A stretch of DNA of 64,000 nt from Streptomyces sp. NBC_01016 (GCF_026341035.1 NZ_JAPEOQ010000002.1:1860001-1924000), one strand, 5' to 3'. Numbered from the stretch's first letter, positions 48,071-57,084 are shown. The notes: generated by a model from the letters alone, not told the origin. Made by a program: numbers and translations.

Positions 48071-48868
48071 ATGAGTGACGCCGACGGGAACCAGCCGGAG
48101 CAGCGGATCTCCAGCCACGTCGCGCACAACGCGCGCGTGTGGAACTACTGGCTGGGCGGCAAGGACCACTACGAGGTCGACGAGAAGGTCGGCGACATGG
48201 TGACGTCCATGTATCCGAGCATCGGCGAGGTCGCCCGCGCCGACCGCGCGTTCCTGGGGCGCGCCGTCGGCTTCCTCGCAGGCGAGGCGGGCATCCGCCA
48301 GTTCCTCGACATCGGCACGGGCCTGCCGACCGTGGAGAACACGCACGAGGTCGCCCAGCGGATCGCTCCGGACGCGCGCGTCGTCTACGTCGACAACGAC
48401 CCGATCGTCCTCACCCACGCCCGCGCGCTGCTCACCAGCTCCGCCGAGGGCCGCACCAACTACGTGGACGCGGACGCCCGCGACCCGAGGGCGATCATCG
48501 AGGCGGCCTCCGAGACCCTCGACCTCGACCGCCCGGTCGCGATCATGCTCCTGGGCATCCTCAACTTCGTGCTCGACACGGAGGAGGCCACGTCCATCGT
48601 CCGTGAGCTCGTCGACGCCGTCCCCTCGGGCAGCTACGTCGTCCTCACCCACCCCACCCTCGAACTGGGCGGCGAGGGCAACACGGAGGCCATGGCGTTC
48701 TGGAACGAGAACGCGAAGCCGCCGATCACCGCCCGCACCGGCGCCGAGGTGGCGGCGTTCCTCGACGGCCTGGACCTCGTGGAGCCCGGCCTCGTCTCGT
48801 GCGCGCGCTGGCGCGACGAGGAGGGCACGCAGGTCGCCCAGTATGGGGCCGTGGCCCGCAAGCCGTGA
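48071..48868 (+). CDS. DUF574 SAM-dependent methyltransferase
   Basis: 265 aa with the actinobacterial DUF574 blocks: ARVWNYWLGGKDHYEVDE, QFLDIGTGLPTVENTHEVAQ, VVYVDNDPIVLTHARALL and NYVDADARDP. This paralogous family is large in Streptomyces; substrates are unknown. ATG 48071 has a gggag site. Confidence 0.92.
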   Translation: MSDADGNQPEQRISSHVAHNARVWNYWLGGKDHYEVDEKVGDMVTSMYPSIGEVARADRAFLGRAVGFLAGEAGIRQFLDIGTGLPTVENTHEVAQRIAPDARVVYVDNDPIVLTHARALLTSSAEGRTNYVDADARDPRAIIEAASETLDLDRPVAIMLLGILNFVLDTEEATSIVRELVDAVPSGSYVVLTHPTLELGGEGNTEAMAFWNENAKPPITARTGAEVAAFLDGLDLVEPGLVSCARWRDEEGTQVAQYGAVARKP

Positions 48869-48877
48869 GCCGAAAAC

Positions 48878-49426
48878 CTAAGCGTCGGTGGCGGCCTCGC
48901 GGAGGCGTGCGTACTCCTCCGCCATGGTCGCCGCCGTCCAATGGGCGTTCAGACCACTGGGGTTGGGCAGCGCCCAGACCCGGGCGCCGCCGATCGTCCG
49001 CTCCTGCGGGCCGATTTGGGCCTTGGGCTCACCGAAGGCCGACCGGTACGCGGTCACGCCCACCACGGCGAGCCACGTGGGCCGCAGGAGCGCCACCCTC
49101 TCCTCCAGCAGCCGTCCGCCCTCCCGGTACTCCTCCGCACGCAGCTCGTCCGCCCGCGCCGTGGCCCGCGCGACGACGTTCGTGATCCCGAGCCCGTACG
49201 AGAGAAGCTCCTGCTGCTCGGACGGCTTCAGCTGCCGGGGCGTGAAGCCGGAGAGGTGAAGCACCGGCCAGAAGCGGTTGCCGGGGCGGGCGAAGTGGTG
49301 ACCGGTCGCGGCCGTCATGAGGCCCGGGTTGATCCCGCAGAAGAGAACCCGAAGGCCGCTCGCGACGACGTCCGGAACCAGACGGTCGCGAGCGGCCTCC
49401 AGGTCCGCTTGAGTAATGCGGGTCAG
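48878..49426 (-). CDS. mug: Mug-type mismatch-specific DNA glycosylase, probable CTG start
   Basis: 182 aa if started at 49426. The active-site GINPG (FCGINPGL) lies upstream of the first ATG in frame, so the enzyme must begin before 49318. The only start at the family position is CTG 49426, reading (M)TRITQADLEAARDRL. That CTG overlaps the purB stop as CTGA, the position where ATGA would be expected. Later blocks (GHHFARPGNRFWPVLH, NPSGLNAHW) are as in Mug, which removes uracil or thymine from G mismatches. Confidence 0.85.
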   Translation of the reverse strand: MTRITQADLEAARDRLVPDVVASGLRVLFCGINPGLMTAATGHHFARPGNRFWPVLHLSGFTPRQLKPSEQQELLSYGLGITNVVARATARADELRAEEYREGGRLLEERVALLRPTWLAVVGVTAYRSAFGEPKAQIGPQERTIGGARVWALPNPSGLNAHWTAATMAEEYARLREAATDA

Positions 49427-50862
49427 AGGATCGCCCCCGGCGTGTAACCGGCGGCCTCCGGGTGCTGCTTCACGATCTCCTCGACGCGGGCCACGATCTG
49501 CGCGACCTGACCGGCGGCGGCGCCCGTGAACGACAGCTTGTCCGCCATCAGCTCGTCGAGCTGCGCACGGTCCAGCGGGATCCGGGAGTCGGCGGCCAGC
49601 TTGTCGAGCAGCTCGTTGCGCTCGGCGCCCTGCTCGCGCATCGCGAGGGCCGAGGCCACCGCGTTCTCCTTGATGGCCTCGTGGGCCTCCTCGCGGCCGA
49701 CGCCCGCGCGCACCGAGGCCATGAGCACCTTCGTGGTGGCGAGGAACGGCAGGTAGCGGTCCAGCTCACGGGCGACGACGGCCGGGAAGGCGCCGAACTC
49801 GTCGAGCACGGTGAGGAACGTCTCAAGGAGACCGTCGAGCGCGAAGAACGCGTCCGGCAGCGCGACACGACGCACCACGGAGCACGAGACGTCGCCCTCG
49901 TTCCACTGGTCGCCCGCCAGCTCGCCGGTCATCGACGCGTAGCCGCGCAGGATCACCATGAGGCCGTTGACGCGCTCGCAGGAGCGGGTGTTCATCTTGT
50001 GCGGCATCGCGGAGGAGCCGACCTGGCCCGGCTTGAAGCCCTCGGTCACGAGCTCGTGCCCGGCCATCAGGCGGATCGTCTTGGCCGTCGACGAGGGGGC
50101 CCCGGCCAGCTGGACGAGCGCGGTCACGACCTCGTAGTCGAGCGAGCGCGGGTAGACCTGGCCGACGGAGGTGAAGGCCTGCGAGAAGCCGAGGTGCTGG
50201 GCGATCCGCTGCTCCAGGTCGGCCAGCTTGTCGGCGTCGCCGCCGAGCAGGTCGAGCATGTCCTGGGCGGTGCCGACCGGACCCTTGATGCCGCGCAGCG
50301 GGTAGCGGTTCAGCAGCTCCTCGACCCGGCCGTACGCGACGAGCAGCTCGTCGGTGGCGGTCGCGAAGCGCTTGCCGAGGGTGGTGGCCTGCGCCGCGAC
50401 GTTGTGCGAGCGGCCGGCCATGACCAGCTCGCCGTACTCGCCGGACAGCTTGGCGAGGCGCGCGAGGACGGCGACGGCACGGTCGCGGACCAGCTCGAGC
50501 GAGAGGCGGACCTGCAGCTGCTCGACGTTCTCCGTCAGGTCGCGGGACGTCATGCCCTTGTGGACCTGCTCGTGCCCGGCGAGGGCGTTGAACTCCTCGA
50601 TGCGGGCCTTCACGTCGTGCCGCGTGACCTTCTCGCGCTCGGCGATGGAGGCCAGGTCGACCTGGTCGAGCACGCGCTCGTAGTCGGCGATGGCGGCGTC
50701 CGGGACGTCGATCCCGAGGTCCTTCTGGGCCTTCAGCACGGCGAGCCAGAGCTGTCGCTCCAGCTTCACCTTCTCCTCGGGGGACCAGAGGGTGGCGAGC
50801 TCGACGGAGGCATAGCGGCCGGCGAGAACATTCGGGATACGGGGCTTTGCAGGCGCAGTCAC
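49423..50862 (-). CDS. purB: Adenylosuccinate lyase
   Basis: 479 aa. Purine synthesis enzyme (succinyl-AICAR and adenylosuccinate cleavage). The flexible signature loop GSSAMPHKMNTRSCERVNG contains the catalytic Ser. SGRSHNVAAQATTLGKRF and TSRDLTENVEQLQ are the other conserved blocks. The start is GTG 50862. It is followed without gap by mug. Confidence 0.95.
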   Translation of the reverse strand: MTAPAKPRIPNVLAGRYASVELATLWSPEEKVKLERQLWLAVLKAQKDLGIDVPDAAIADYERVLDQVDLASIAEREKVTRHDVKARIEEFNALAGHEQVHKGMTSRDLTENVEQLQVRLSLELVRDRAVAVLARLAKLSGEYGELVMAGRSHNVAAQATTLGKRFATATDELLVAYGRVEELLNRYPLRGIKGPVGTAQDMLDLLGGDADKLADLEQRIAQHLGFSQAFTSVGQVYPRSLDYEVVTALVQLAGAPSSTAKTIRLMAGHELVTEGFKPGQVGSSAMPHKMNTRSCERVNGLMVILRGYASMTGELAGDQWNEGDVSCSVVRRVALPDAFFALDGLLETFLTVLDEFGAFPAVVARELDRYLPFLATTKVLMASVRAGVGREEAHEAIKENAVASALAMREQGAERNELLDKLAADSRIPLDRAQLDELMADKLSFTGAAAGQVAQIVARVEEIVKQHPEAAGYTPGAIL

Positions 50863-50990
50863 GTGGAGGGAGTTTACCGGGCGTCCCTACAGGCTCCGAA
50901 CCGTCGTCGGGATGTAGGAACGTACAGGTCAGGGGTCCTGCCGTGGGGCGGTGTCAAGCCCGTCCCGCTGTTTGGTATCGCTGTTTAGTA

Positions 50991-51019
50991 TTGACGGCCT
51001 CTGTTTGGCGTGACTTAAT
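50991..51019 (+). promoter_or_regulatory. Sigma70-type promoter of a leaderless transcript
   Basis: TTGACG (50991-50996), a 17-base spacer, and CTTAAT (51014-51019). A start seven or eight bases after the -10 falls on the ATG at 51027. Three CTGTTTGG/CTGTTTAG direct repeats (50968, 50981, 51001) overlap it and may be regulator sites. Confidence 0.55.
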
Positions 51020-51026
51020 TCCGCTC

Positions 51027-51656
51027 ATGGTCGACAAGGAGCCGCCGGCGGAGCCGGTTGCCGGTGACGGCCCCAGCCGTCTGGTGGGGGCCGAGATCAA
51101 GCGGTTGCGCACCGAGCGCGGGCTGACGCTGCGGGTGCTCGCGGAACGCTGTGGGCTCTCGGCGGGCTTTCTCTCGCTGGCCGAGCGCGGCATCAACTCG
51201 CTCTCGCTCACCTCCCTCTTCGCGCTGGCCACCGCGCTGGACGTGGACGCGGTCGAACTGCTCGGCGCGGCCGGGCGGCGCGGCCGACAGGAGTACGCGA
51301 TCGCCCGGCACGACGACGCGGACGTCGCGCGGCTGGCGATGGGCGAGCGCGAGTACCGGGTGCTCACGGCCGAACTTCCGGACCAGCGCATCGAGACGCT
51401 GGCCATGAAGGTGCGTCCGACCGCGGAGCCCTCGCCCGTGACACAGCACGAGGGCGAGGAGTTCTGCTACGTGCTCCGCGGTGAGCTGACATTCCTGCTG
51501 CCGGACGAGACCGCGGTGCTCGGTGCGGGCGACGCGATCCACTTCAAGTCCCGTGTCCCGCACGCCATTCACAACCGCGGCACCGACGTCGCGGAGGTGC
51601 TCTGGACGGTCGACCGCCCACTGTTGCGACGCCCCGACGGCACCACTCCCTGCTGA
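51027..51656 (+). CDS. XRE-family regulator with C-terminal cupin domain
   Basis: 209 aa. HTH: VGAEIKRLRTERGLTLRVLAERCGLSAGFLSLAERG. Cupin: HEGEEFCYVLRGELTFLLPDE and AIHFKSRVPHAIHN with metal-binding His/Glu. Such proteins (PuuR-like) control amine or amino-acid catabolism. No ribosome site is seen and the promoter places the RNA 5' end at the ATG. It precedes a peptide transporter and an amine-type oxidoreductase on the same strand, which it probably controls. Confidence 0.92.
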   Translation: MVDKEPPAEPVAGDGPSRLVGAEIKRLRTERGLTLRVLAERCGLSAGFLSLAERGINSLSLTSLFALATALDVDAVELLGAAGRRGRQEYAIARHDDADVARLAMGEREYRVLTAELPDQRIETLAMKVRPTAEPSPVTQHEGEEFCYVLRGELTFLLPDETAVLGAGDAIHFKSRVPHAIHNRGTDVAEVLWTVDRPLLRRPDGTTPC

Positions 51657-51712
51657 TCCCTGCTGAACGCGCCTTCTGCCCTGTCGTGCACGCCACCCGT
51701 CGAGAGGCGGCC

Positions 51713-53200
51713 ATGAGCGAACTGACGAAAGCCACGCAGGCTCCACCCGGCGACCGCGCCTTCTTCGGTCACCCGCGCAGCCTGGCCACCCTGTTCTCCC
51801 TGGAGATGTGGGAGCGGTTCTCGTACTACGGGATGTCCGCGATCCTCCTCTACTACCTGTACGACCGGACCTCCGACGGCGGGCTCGGCCTCGACAAGCC
51901 GACGGCCGCGGCCTTGGTGTCCGTGTACGGCGCGCTGGTCTTCATGTCCGGAGTCCTCGGCGGCTGGCTCGCCGACCGGCTGCTCGGCATGCGCCGCGCG
52001 GTGCTGGTCGGGGGCGTGGCCATCATGTGCGGCCATCTGGCGCTCGCCATACCCGGCGGGCTGCCCGCGCTGCTGGTGTCGATGCTCCTCATCGTGCTCG
52101 GCACCGGCCTCCTGAAGCCCAACGTGTCAAGCCTGGTGGGGGAGTTGTACGCCCCGACGGACAGCCGCCGCGACGCCGGGTTCTCCCTCTTCTACATGGG
52201 CATCAACCTGGGCGCCTTCATCGCTCCGTATCTGGTGGGCACCCTCGGCCAACAGGTCGACTACCACCTCGGGTTCGCCCTCGCCGCGGTCGGCATGGCC
52301 GCAGGGCTCGTGGGCTACGTCCGCGGACGGGCGCGACTCGGCGGGGCGGGGGAGGCCCCCACGAATCCCCTGCGGGCGGACGAGCGGCGCCAGTTGGTGC
52401 TCCGCGCGGCCGCGGGCGTCGCGGCGGTCGCCGTCGTGGTCGCGGTGCTCGGCGCCGCCGGCTCGCTGACCGTTGACGCTCTGATCAACGCGGTGTCCGT
52501 ACTCGCGGTGCTGCTGCCGGCGGGCTACTTGGTCATGATGTTGCGCAGCCCGCACACCGACGCCGTGGAGCGGTCCCGGCTGATCGCCTACGTTCCGCTG
52601 TTCATCGGTGCCGTGTGCTACTGGGTGGTGAACGAGCAGACCGGTTCGGTCCTCGCCCAATTCGCCGACCAGCGCACCGACTTGGAGATCCTGGGCTTCG
52701 CGATCCCGTCGTCGTGGTTCCAGTCCCTGAACCCCATCGCCACGCTCGTCCTGGCCCCGCTCTTCGCCTGGCTGTGGATCAAGTGGGGCGACCGACAGCC
52801 GTCCACACCGCGCAAGTTCGGCACCGGACTGCTCCTCGGCGGCGCCTCGTTCGTGCTGATGGCCGGGCCCGGACTGCTGAACGGCGTGGACGAACCCGCC
52901 AGTCCGTGGTGGCTCGTCCTGAGCTACGTCGTGGTGATCTGCGGATCGATGTGCCTGTCGCCCGTCGGGCTCTCGGCCACCACCAAGCTCGCGCCGCGCG
53001 CCTTCCTGGCGCAGATGATGAGCCTGTGGTTCCTGGCCTCCGCGGCGGCGGGCGGCATCAACGCGCAGCTGGTGCGGCTCTACAGCCCCGCGACGGAGGT
53101 GCGGTACTTCGCCGGGGTCGGCGCGGTCGTCATGGGAGCAGGCATTGTCATGCACCTGATGACTCCGTGGGTGCGGAGGCGGATGGGAGGCGTGCGGTGA
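51713..53200 (+). CDS. POT-family peptide/proton symporter
   Basis: 495 aa with about 14 hydrophobic segments. The proton/peptide motif EMWERFSYYGM (ExxERFxYYG) is near the N-terminus. GTGLLKPNVSSLVGELY and FSLFYMGINLGAFIAP are the PTR2 signatures. It imports di- and tripeptides. ATG 51713. A 14-bp unit is duplicated over its stop codon (53191-53218). Confidence 0.93.
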   Translation: MSELTKATQAPPGDRAFFGHPRSLATLFSLEMWERFSYYGMSAILLYYLYDRTSDGGLGLDKPTAAALVSVYGALVFMSGVLGGWLADRLLGMRRAVLVGGVAIMCGHLALAIPGGLPALLVSMLLIVLGTGLLKPNVSSLVGELYAPTDSRRDAGFSLFYMGINLGAFIAPYLVGTLGQQVDYHLGFALAAVGMAAGLVGYVRGRARLGGAGEAPTNPLRADERRQLVLRAAAGVAAVAVVVAVLGAAGSLTVDALINAVSVLAVLLPAGYLVMMLRSPHTDAVERSRLIAYVPLFIGAVCYWVVNEQTGSVLAQFADQRTDLEILGFAIPSSWFQSLNPIATLVLAPLFAWLWIKWGDRQPSTPRKFGTGLLLGGASFVLMAGPGLLNGVDEPASPWWLVLSYVVVICGSMCLSPVGLSATTKLAPRAFLAQMMSLWFLASAAAGGINAQLVRLYSPATEVRYFAGVGAVVMGAGIVMHLMTPWVRRRMGGVR

Positions 53201-53218
53201 GCTTCGTGCGGTGAGCTG
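53191..53218. repeat. 14-bp tandem duplication over the peptide-transporter stop
   Basis: cgtgcggtgagctt (53191-53204) and cgtgcggtgagctg (53205-53218). The TGA stop of the transporter (53198-53200) lies in the first copy. Confidence 0.8.
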
Positions 53219-53227
53219 AAGCCGGTG

Positions 53228-53275
53228 GAGCGAGAAGTCGAACGGGAAGTCGAGCGAGAAGTCGAACGAGAAGGA
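53228..53275 (+). repeat. Four 12-bp tandem units before the oxidoreductase start
   Basis: gagcgagaagtc, gaacgggaagtc, gagcgagaagtc and gaacgagaagga. The frame is open through the array into the following gene and would code for repeated E-R-E-V. The last unit doubles as the ribosome site (gaaggag). Confidence 0.85.
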
Positions 53276-53281
53276 GCAGGC

Positions 53282-54388
53282 ATGCGCACAGTGATCGTCG
53301 GCAGCGGTATCGCCGGTGCGGCCGCCGGGTACGAACTGGCCCGGAACGGGGTCGACGTGACCCTGGTGGACTCCCGGATCGAGGGCCGCGCCACGTCCGC
53401 GGGCGCCGGCATCATCTGTCCGTGGTCGTCCCGGGTCGACGACCCGGACTGGTACCGCTTCGCGGTCGCGGGGGCGGATTACTACGAGGAACTGCGCGCA
53501 GCCCTCGCAGCCGACGGGGAGACCGATCTCGGGTACCGGAAGGTCGGCTCGCTGCGGCTCACCACCGAGGACGAGGCGGAGGACGTGCTGCGGCGCGTGT
53601 CCGAGCGTGCGGCCGGGTCCCCGCTGGCGGGCGACGTGGAGCTGGTCGACGCGGGCCGGGCCCGCGAGCTCTTCCCGCCGCTCGGGCACGAGGGCCCCGC
53701 CGTGCACATCCCCGGCGCGGCACGCCTCGACGGCCGCCTGGTGCGGGACGCGATGTGCCGGGCGGCGGCACGGCACGGCGCCCGGATCGTCGAGGGCACG
53801 GCCGCACTCGTCGTCGACGGGGCCGACGGAGCGGTGCGCGGCGTGCGGGTCGACGGAGAGACCATCGGCGCGGACTCCGTGATCGTGGCGGCCGGCGCCT
53901 GGGCGCCCGAACTGCTCGAACCGCTCGGCGTGCACGTACGGGTCGAGCCGCAGCGCGGCCAGATCATGCACCTGCGCCTGCCGGGCGCGGACACCATGAA
54001 CTGGCCGGTCGTGCTGCCGATGTCCCGGCACTACCTGCTGGCCTTCGACGACTCGCGGGTCGTGGTCGGCGCCACCCGCGAGGACGGCGCCGGATTCGAC
54101 CACCGGGTCACCGCGGCCGGTATGAAGGAGGTGCTCGACGAGGCGCTGGCGGTCGCCCCCGGCCTCGCGGACGCCACGCACGTGGAGACCCGCATCGGGT
54201 TCCGCCCGGTGGGACCCGACATCCGCCCGCTGCTCGGCGCGGTCCCGAAGGTCCCCGGCCTGGTCGTGGTCAACGGCCTCGGCGCGTCCGGCCTCACCAT
54301 GGGCCCGTACGCGGGCTCGGTCGCGGCCCGCCTGGCGCGCGGGGCGGAGCCGGGGACGGACCTCACGGCGTTCGACCCGCTGCGCTGA
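53282..54388 (+). CDS. FAD-dependent amino-acid/amine oxidoreductase (DadA/ThiO-like)
   Basis: 368 aa. It opens with the FAD Rossmann motif VIVGSGIAGAAAGYELARNGVDVTLVD and ends with RPVGPDIRPLLGAV and GLGASGLTMGPYAGSVAARL, the DAO-family pattern. It likely oxidises a D-amino acid, glycine or a secondary amine. It is encoded after an XRE-cupin regulator and a peptide transporter, suggesting use of peptide-derived amino acids. ATG 53282 follows gaaggagcagg; GTG 53225 would add an EREV-repeat N-terminus. Confidence 0.87.
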   Translation: MRTVIVGSGIAGAAAGYELARNGVDVTLVDSRIEGRATSAGAGIICPWSSRVDDPDWYRFAVAGADYYEELRAALAADGETDLGYRKVGSLRLTTEDEAEDVLRRVSERAAGSPLAGDVELVDAGRARELFPPLGHEGPAVHIPGAARLDGRLVRDAMCRAAARHGARIVEGTAALVVDGADGAVRGVRVDGETIGADSVIVAAGAWAPELLEPLGVHVRVEPQRGQIMHLRLPGADTMNWPVVLPMSRHYLLAFDDSRVVVGATREDGAGFDHRVTAAGMKEVLDEALAVAPGLADATHVETRIGFRPVGPDIRPLLGAVPKVPGLVVVNGLGASGLTMGPYAGSVAARLARGAEPGTDLTAFDPLR

Positions 54389-54433
54389 GCGTCCCAACGG
54401 CCGTGCGGGGCCGCGGAGTTGACCGGCGGCACG

Positions 54434-55357
54434 TCAGTCGTCGGACTCCCCGGCCCCGGGCTCCCCGGCCCCGGTGGCCAGGACCGTCGTACGGAACGAC
54501 GCGACGACCGGCCGCAGGTCGATCCGGTGCCACGTGGCCCACAGCCGAACGGACCTTTGGAACCAGGGGAGTTCGCGCACGGTGATCCCCGCCGTGCGGC
54601 CGGTCAGCATGCTCCGCTGGACGAACGCCATGCCGAGCCCCGACGCCACAAGCCCCACCGCCGTGAGCGGTTCGGGGGCCTCGAAGCGGATGTCCGGGGT
54701 GAACCCGGCGGCGGCGCAGGCCGCGACGAAGTCGTCCCGCCAGACGTGGTCCTGACCGTCCTCGACCGCGACCCACGGCAGGCCGTCGAGGTCCTCGGGC
54801 CGCACCTCGCCCGCTCCCGCCAGCGGATGGGTGCTGGGGACGGCCAGCAGCAGCGGGTCCTCCAGGAGGAGCGCGCTGCGCAGATCCGGATCGTCCTCGG
54901 GCGGCGCCTCCGGGGCCAGGGCGATGTCGAGGCTGCGCTGGCGCAGGCCCTCGAACTGCTCGTGCGCGGTCATGTCGTAGAGCGCGACGTGGATGCCGGG
55001 GCGCTCCTCGTTGAGGGAGCGCAGCGCTCTGGGCAGCAGGCCGGTGTGCATGGCGTCGCCGACGTAGCCGACGCACAGGCCGCCCTCCTCGCCGCGGCCG
55101 AGACGGCGGCCGAGGTTCTCCAGGCGGGCGGCGTGCCGCAGCAGGGCCGTCGCCTCGGTGAGGAAGACGCGGCCGTCGGAGGTGAGCCGGATGCGCTGCT
55201 GGCTGCGCTCGAACAGGGTCAGGCCGAGGCCCTTCTCCAGCTGAGCGATCTGCCGGCTCAGCGGCGACTGCGAGATGTGCAGCCGTTCGGCGGCACGGCC
55301 GACGTGCTCCTCCTCGGCCACGGCCACGAAATAGCGAAGTTGTCGCAGGTCAAGCAT
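54434..55357 (-). CDS. LysR-family regulator
   Basis: 307 aa. HTH: LRQLRYFVAVAEEEHVGRAAERLHISQSPLSRQIAQLEKGLGLTLFER, in parts; effector domain after. Divergent from an aldo/keto reductase and SRPBCC gene pair, which it probably controls. ATG 55357 with a gagg site. A 15-bp near-duplication encodes a repeated G-A-G-E-P/S just before its stop. Confidence 0.92.
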   Translation of the reverse strand: MLDLRQLRYFVAVAEEEHVGRAAERLHISQSPLSRQIAQLEKGLGLTLFERSQQRIRLTSDGRVFLTEATALLRHAARLENLGRRLGRGEEGGLCVGYVGDAMHTGLLPRALRSLNEERPGIHVALYDMTAHEQFEGLRQRSLDIALAPEAPPEDDPDLRSALLLEDPLLLAVPSTHPLAGAGEVRPEDLDGLPWVAVEDGQDHVWRDDFVAACAAAGFTPDIRFEAPEPLTAVGLVASGLGMAFVQRSMLTGRTAGITVRELPWFQRSVRLWATWHRIDLRPVVASFRTTVLATGAGEPGAGESDD

Positions 55358-55382
55358 GTTGGACCTCGGGGGACTCAAGTAT

Positions 55383-55401
55383 GTCCAAGTGAGTCTTGGA
55401 C
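55383..55401. promoter_or_regulatory. Perfect inverted repeat, LysR operator candidate
   Basis: GTCCAAG-TGAGT-CTTGGAC, 7-bp arms, 25 bases upstream of the LysR start codon in the divergent region. It is the likely autoregulatory or activation site for LysR and the aldo/keto reductase operon. Confidence 0.6.
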
Positions 55402-55526
55402 AGTCTTACCCATCGATCCTAACCTCGGAGGAGCAAGAGGCGCGGAGCAGGAGAAACCCAAAGAAATCTCCGCAAAGCCGCGCACACAGCAGTAGGCGTA
55501 CAGCACCAAGGCAAGGAACGATCTCC

Positions 55527-56537
55527 ATGGGTATCAAGTCCCTCCTCCCCGGCCGGCTCGGCTTCGGCACCGCTCCCCTCGGCAACATGTTCCGCGCGAT
55601 CCCCGACGACGAGGCCCGCGCCACCGTCGAGGCGGCCTGGGACCACGGTATCCGCTACTTCGACACCGCCCCCTTCTACGGCGCGGGCCTGGCCGAGGAG
55701 CGTCTGGGCGAGGTCCTGTCCACCAAGCCGCGCGACTCCTACGTGCTGTCGACCAAGGTCGGCCGCGTCATCCTCGACGAGCACGAGACGGACGTCCCCG
55801 ACTTCGGCGAGAAGGGCGGCCTGTTCGAGCACGGCAACCCGAACAAGATCCTCCACGAGTGGACCGCCGACGCCACCGAGCGCTCCATCGAGGGCAGCCT
55901 CAAGCGCCTCGGCACCGACCGCCTCGACATCGTCTGGGTCCACGACATCGCGCAGGACTTCCACGGCGACCAGTGGATCCAGAAGTTCGAGGAGGCCCGC
56001 ACCGGTGCCTTCCGCGTCCTGTCCCGGCTGCGCGACGAGGGCGTCATCAAGGCCTGGGGCCTCGGCGTCAACAAGACCGAGCCCATCGAGCTGACCCTCG
56101 CCCTCGACGAGCCGCAGCCCGACGGCTTCCTGCTCGCCGGCCGCTACACCCTCCTCGACCACGAGCACGCCCTCACGCGCCTGCTCCCGATGGCCCAGGA
56201 GCAGGGCGTCGACCTGGTCGCCGGCGGCCCCTACAGCTCCGGGATCCTCGCCGGTGGCACCCACTTCGAGTACGCGGAGGCGCCCGCCGAGATCATCGAG
56301 CGCGTCGGCCGGCTCAAGGCCCTCACCGAGAAGCACGGCATCGGCATCAAGTCCGCCGCCCTGCAGTTCTCCCTGGCCCACCCGGCCTCCGCCGCCGTCA
56401 TCCCCGGCGCCACCCGCCCCAGCCGCATCGCCGAGGACACCGCCGCCCTCGCCGAGGAGATCCCGGCCGCGTTCTGGACCGAGCTGCGCGCCGAGGGCCT
56501 CGTCAGCCCGGCCGCACCGCTCCCCAACGACGCCTGA
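55527..56537 (+). CDS. Aldo/keto reductase
   Basis: 336 aa. RLGFGTAPLGNMFRA start, catalytic Asp/Tyr in RYFDTAPFYGAGLAEERLG, Lys in STKVGR, and DRLDIVWVHD. C-terminal AVIPGATRPSRIAED binds NADP. It resembles L-fucose/galactose-dehydrogenase-like AKRs; the substrate is unknown. It forms an operon with the SRPBCC gene. Confidence 0.9.
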   Translation: MGIKSLLPGRLGFGTAPLGNMFRAIPDDEARATVEAAWDHGIRYFDTAPFYGAGLAEERLGEVLSTKPRDSYVLSTKVGRVILDEHETDVPDFGEKGGLFEHGNPNKILHEWTADATERSIEGSLKRLGTDRLDIVWVHDIAQDFHGDQWIQKFEEARTGAFRVLSRLRDEGVIKAWGLGVNKTEPIELTLALDEPQPDGFLLAGRYTLLDHEHALTRLLPMAQEQGVDLVAGGPYSSGILAGGTHFEYAEAPAEIIERVGRLKALTEKHGIGIKSAALQFSLAHPASAAVIPGATRPSRIAEDTAALAEEIPAAFWTELRAEGLVSPAAPLPNDA

Positions 56538-56572
56538 ACCCCCACCAGTTGACCGTGAAAGAGAGGCCCGCC

Positions 56573-56992
56573 ATGGCTTCCACCACCGCATCCATCGACA
56601 TCCCGCAGAGCCCCGACCGCGTCTGGCAGCTCATCGGCGGCTTCGACTCGCTGCCGGACTGGCTCCCGTACATCCCGAAGAGCGAACTCGGTGAGGGCGG
56701 CCGCGTGCGCCACCTCACCAACGCGGACGGCGGCGTCATCGTCGAGCGGCTCGTCGAGTTCAACGAGGCCGAGCGCCACTACAGCTACGCCATCGAGCAG
56801 GCCCCGTTCCCTGTCACCGGCTACCTCTCCACCCTGACCGTGCACGCCGTCCCCGGCCGCCCGGACGCCTCCCGCGTCGAGTGGTCCGGCTCGTTCACCC
56901 CGACCGGAGTGAGCGACGCCGAGGTCGAGGAGCTCTTCCACGGCATCTACGTCGACGGGCTGGCCGCGCTCCTGGAGACCGTCCAGGCCTGA
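56573..56992 (+). CDS. SRPBCC-family protein
   Basis: 139 aa: SIDIPQSPDRVWQLIGGFDSLPDWLPYI at the N-terminus, ADGGVIVERLVEFNEAERHYSYAIEQ, and C-terminal helix. Polyketide cyclase/dehydrase-like START fold. It follows the aldo/keto reductase by 35 bases; a strong terminator lies after it. Confidence 0.87.
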   Translation: MASTTASIDIPQSPDRVWQLIGGFDSLPDWLPYIPKSELGEGGRVRHLTNADGGVIVERLVEFNEAERHYSYAIEQAPFPVTGYLSTLTVHAVPGRPDASRVEWSGSFTPTGVSDAEVEELFHGIYVDGLAALLETVQA

Positions 56993-57005
56993 CGGACACG
57001 CAGAC

Positions 57006-57042
57006 GCCGGGTGCCGGAGGCGGAATGCCTCCGGCACCCGGC
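57006..57042 (+). terminator. Strong hairpin terminator
   Basis: A perfect 15-bp stem (57006-57020 with 57028-57042) around the loop cggaatg, 13 bases after the SRPBCC stop. It separates that operon from the LacI gene. Confidence 0.8.
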
Positions 57043-57084
57043 GATCCGTATCCTTGCCTCGACCCGACCCGGAGGTAAGGACAC

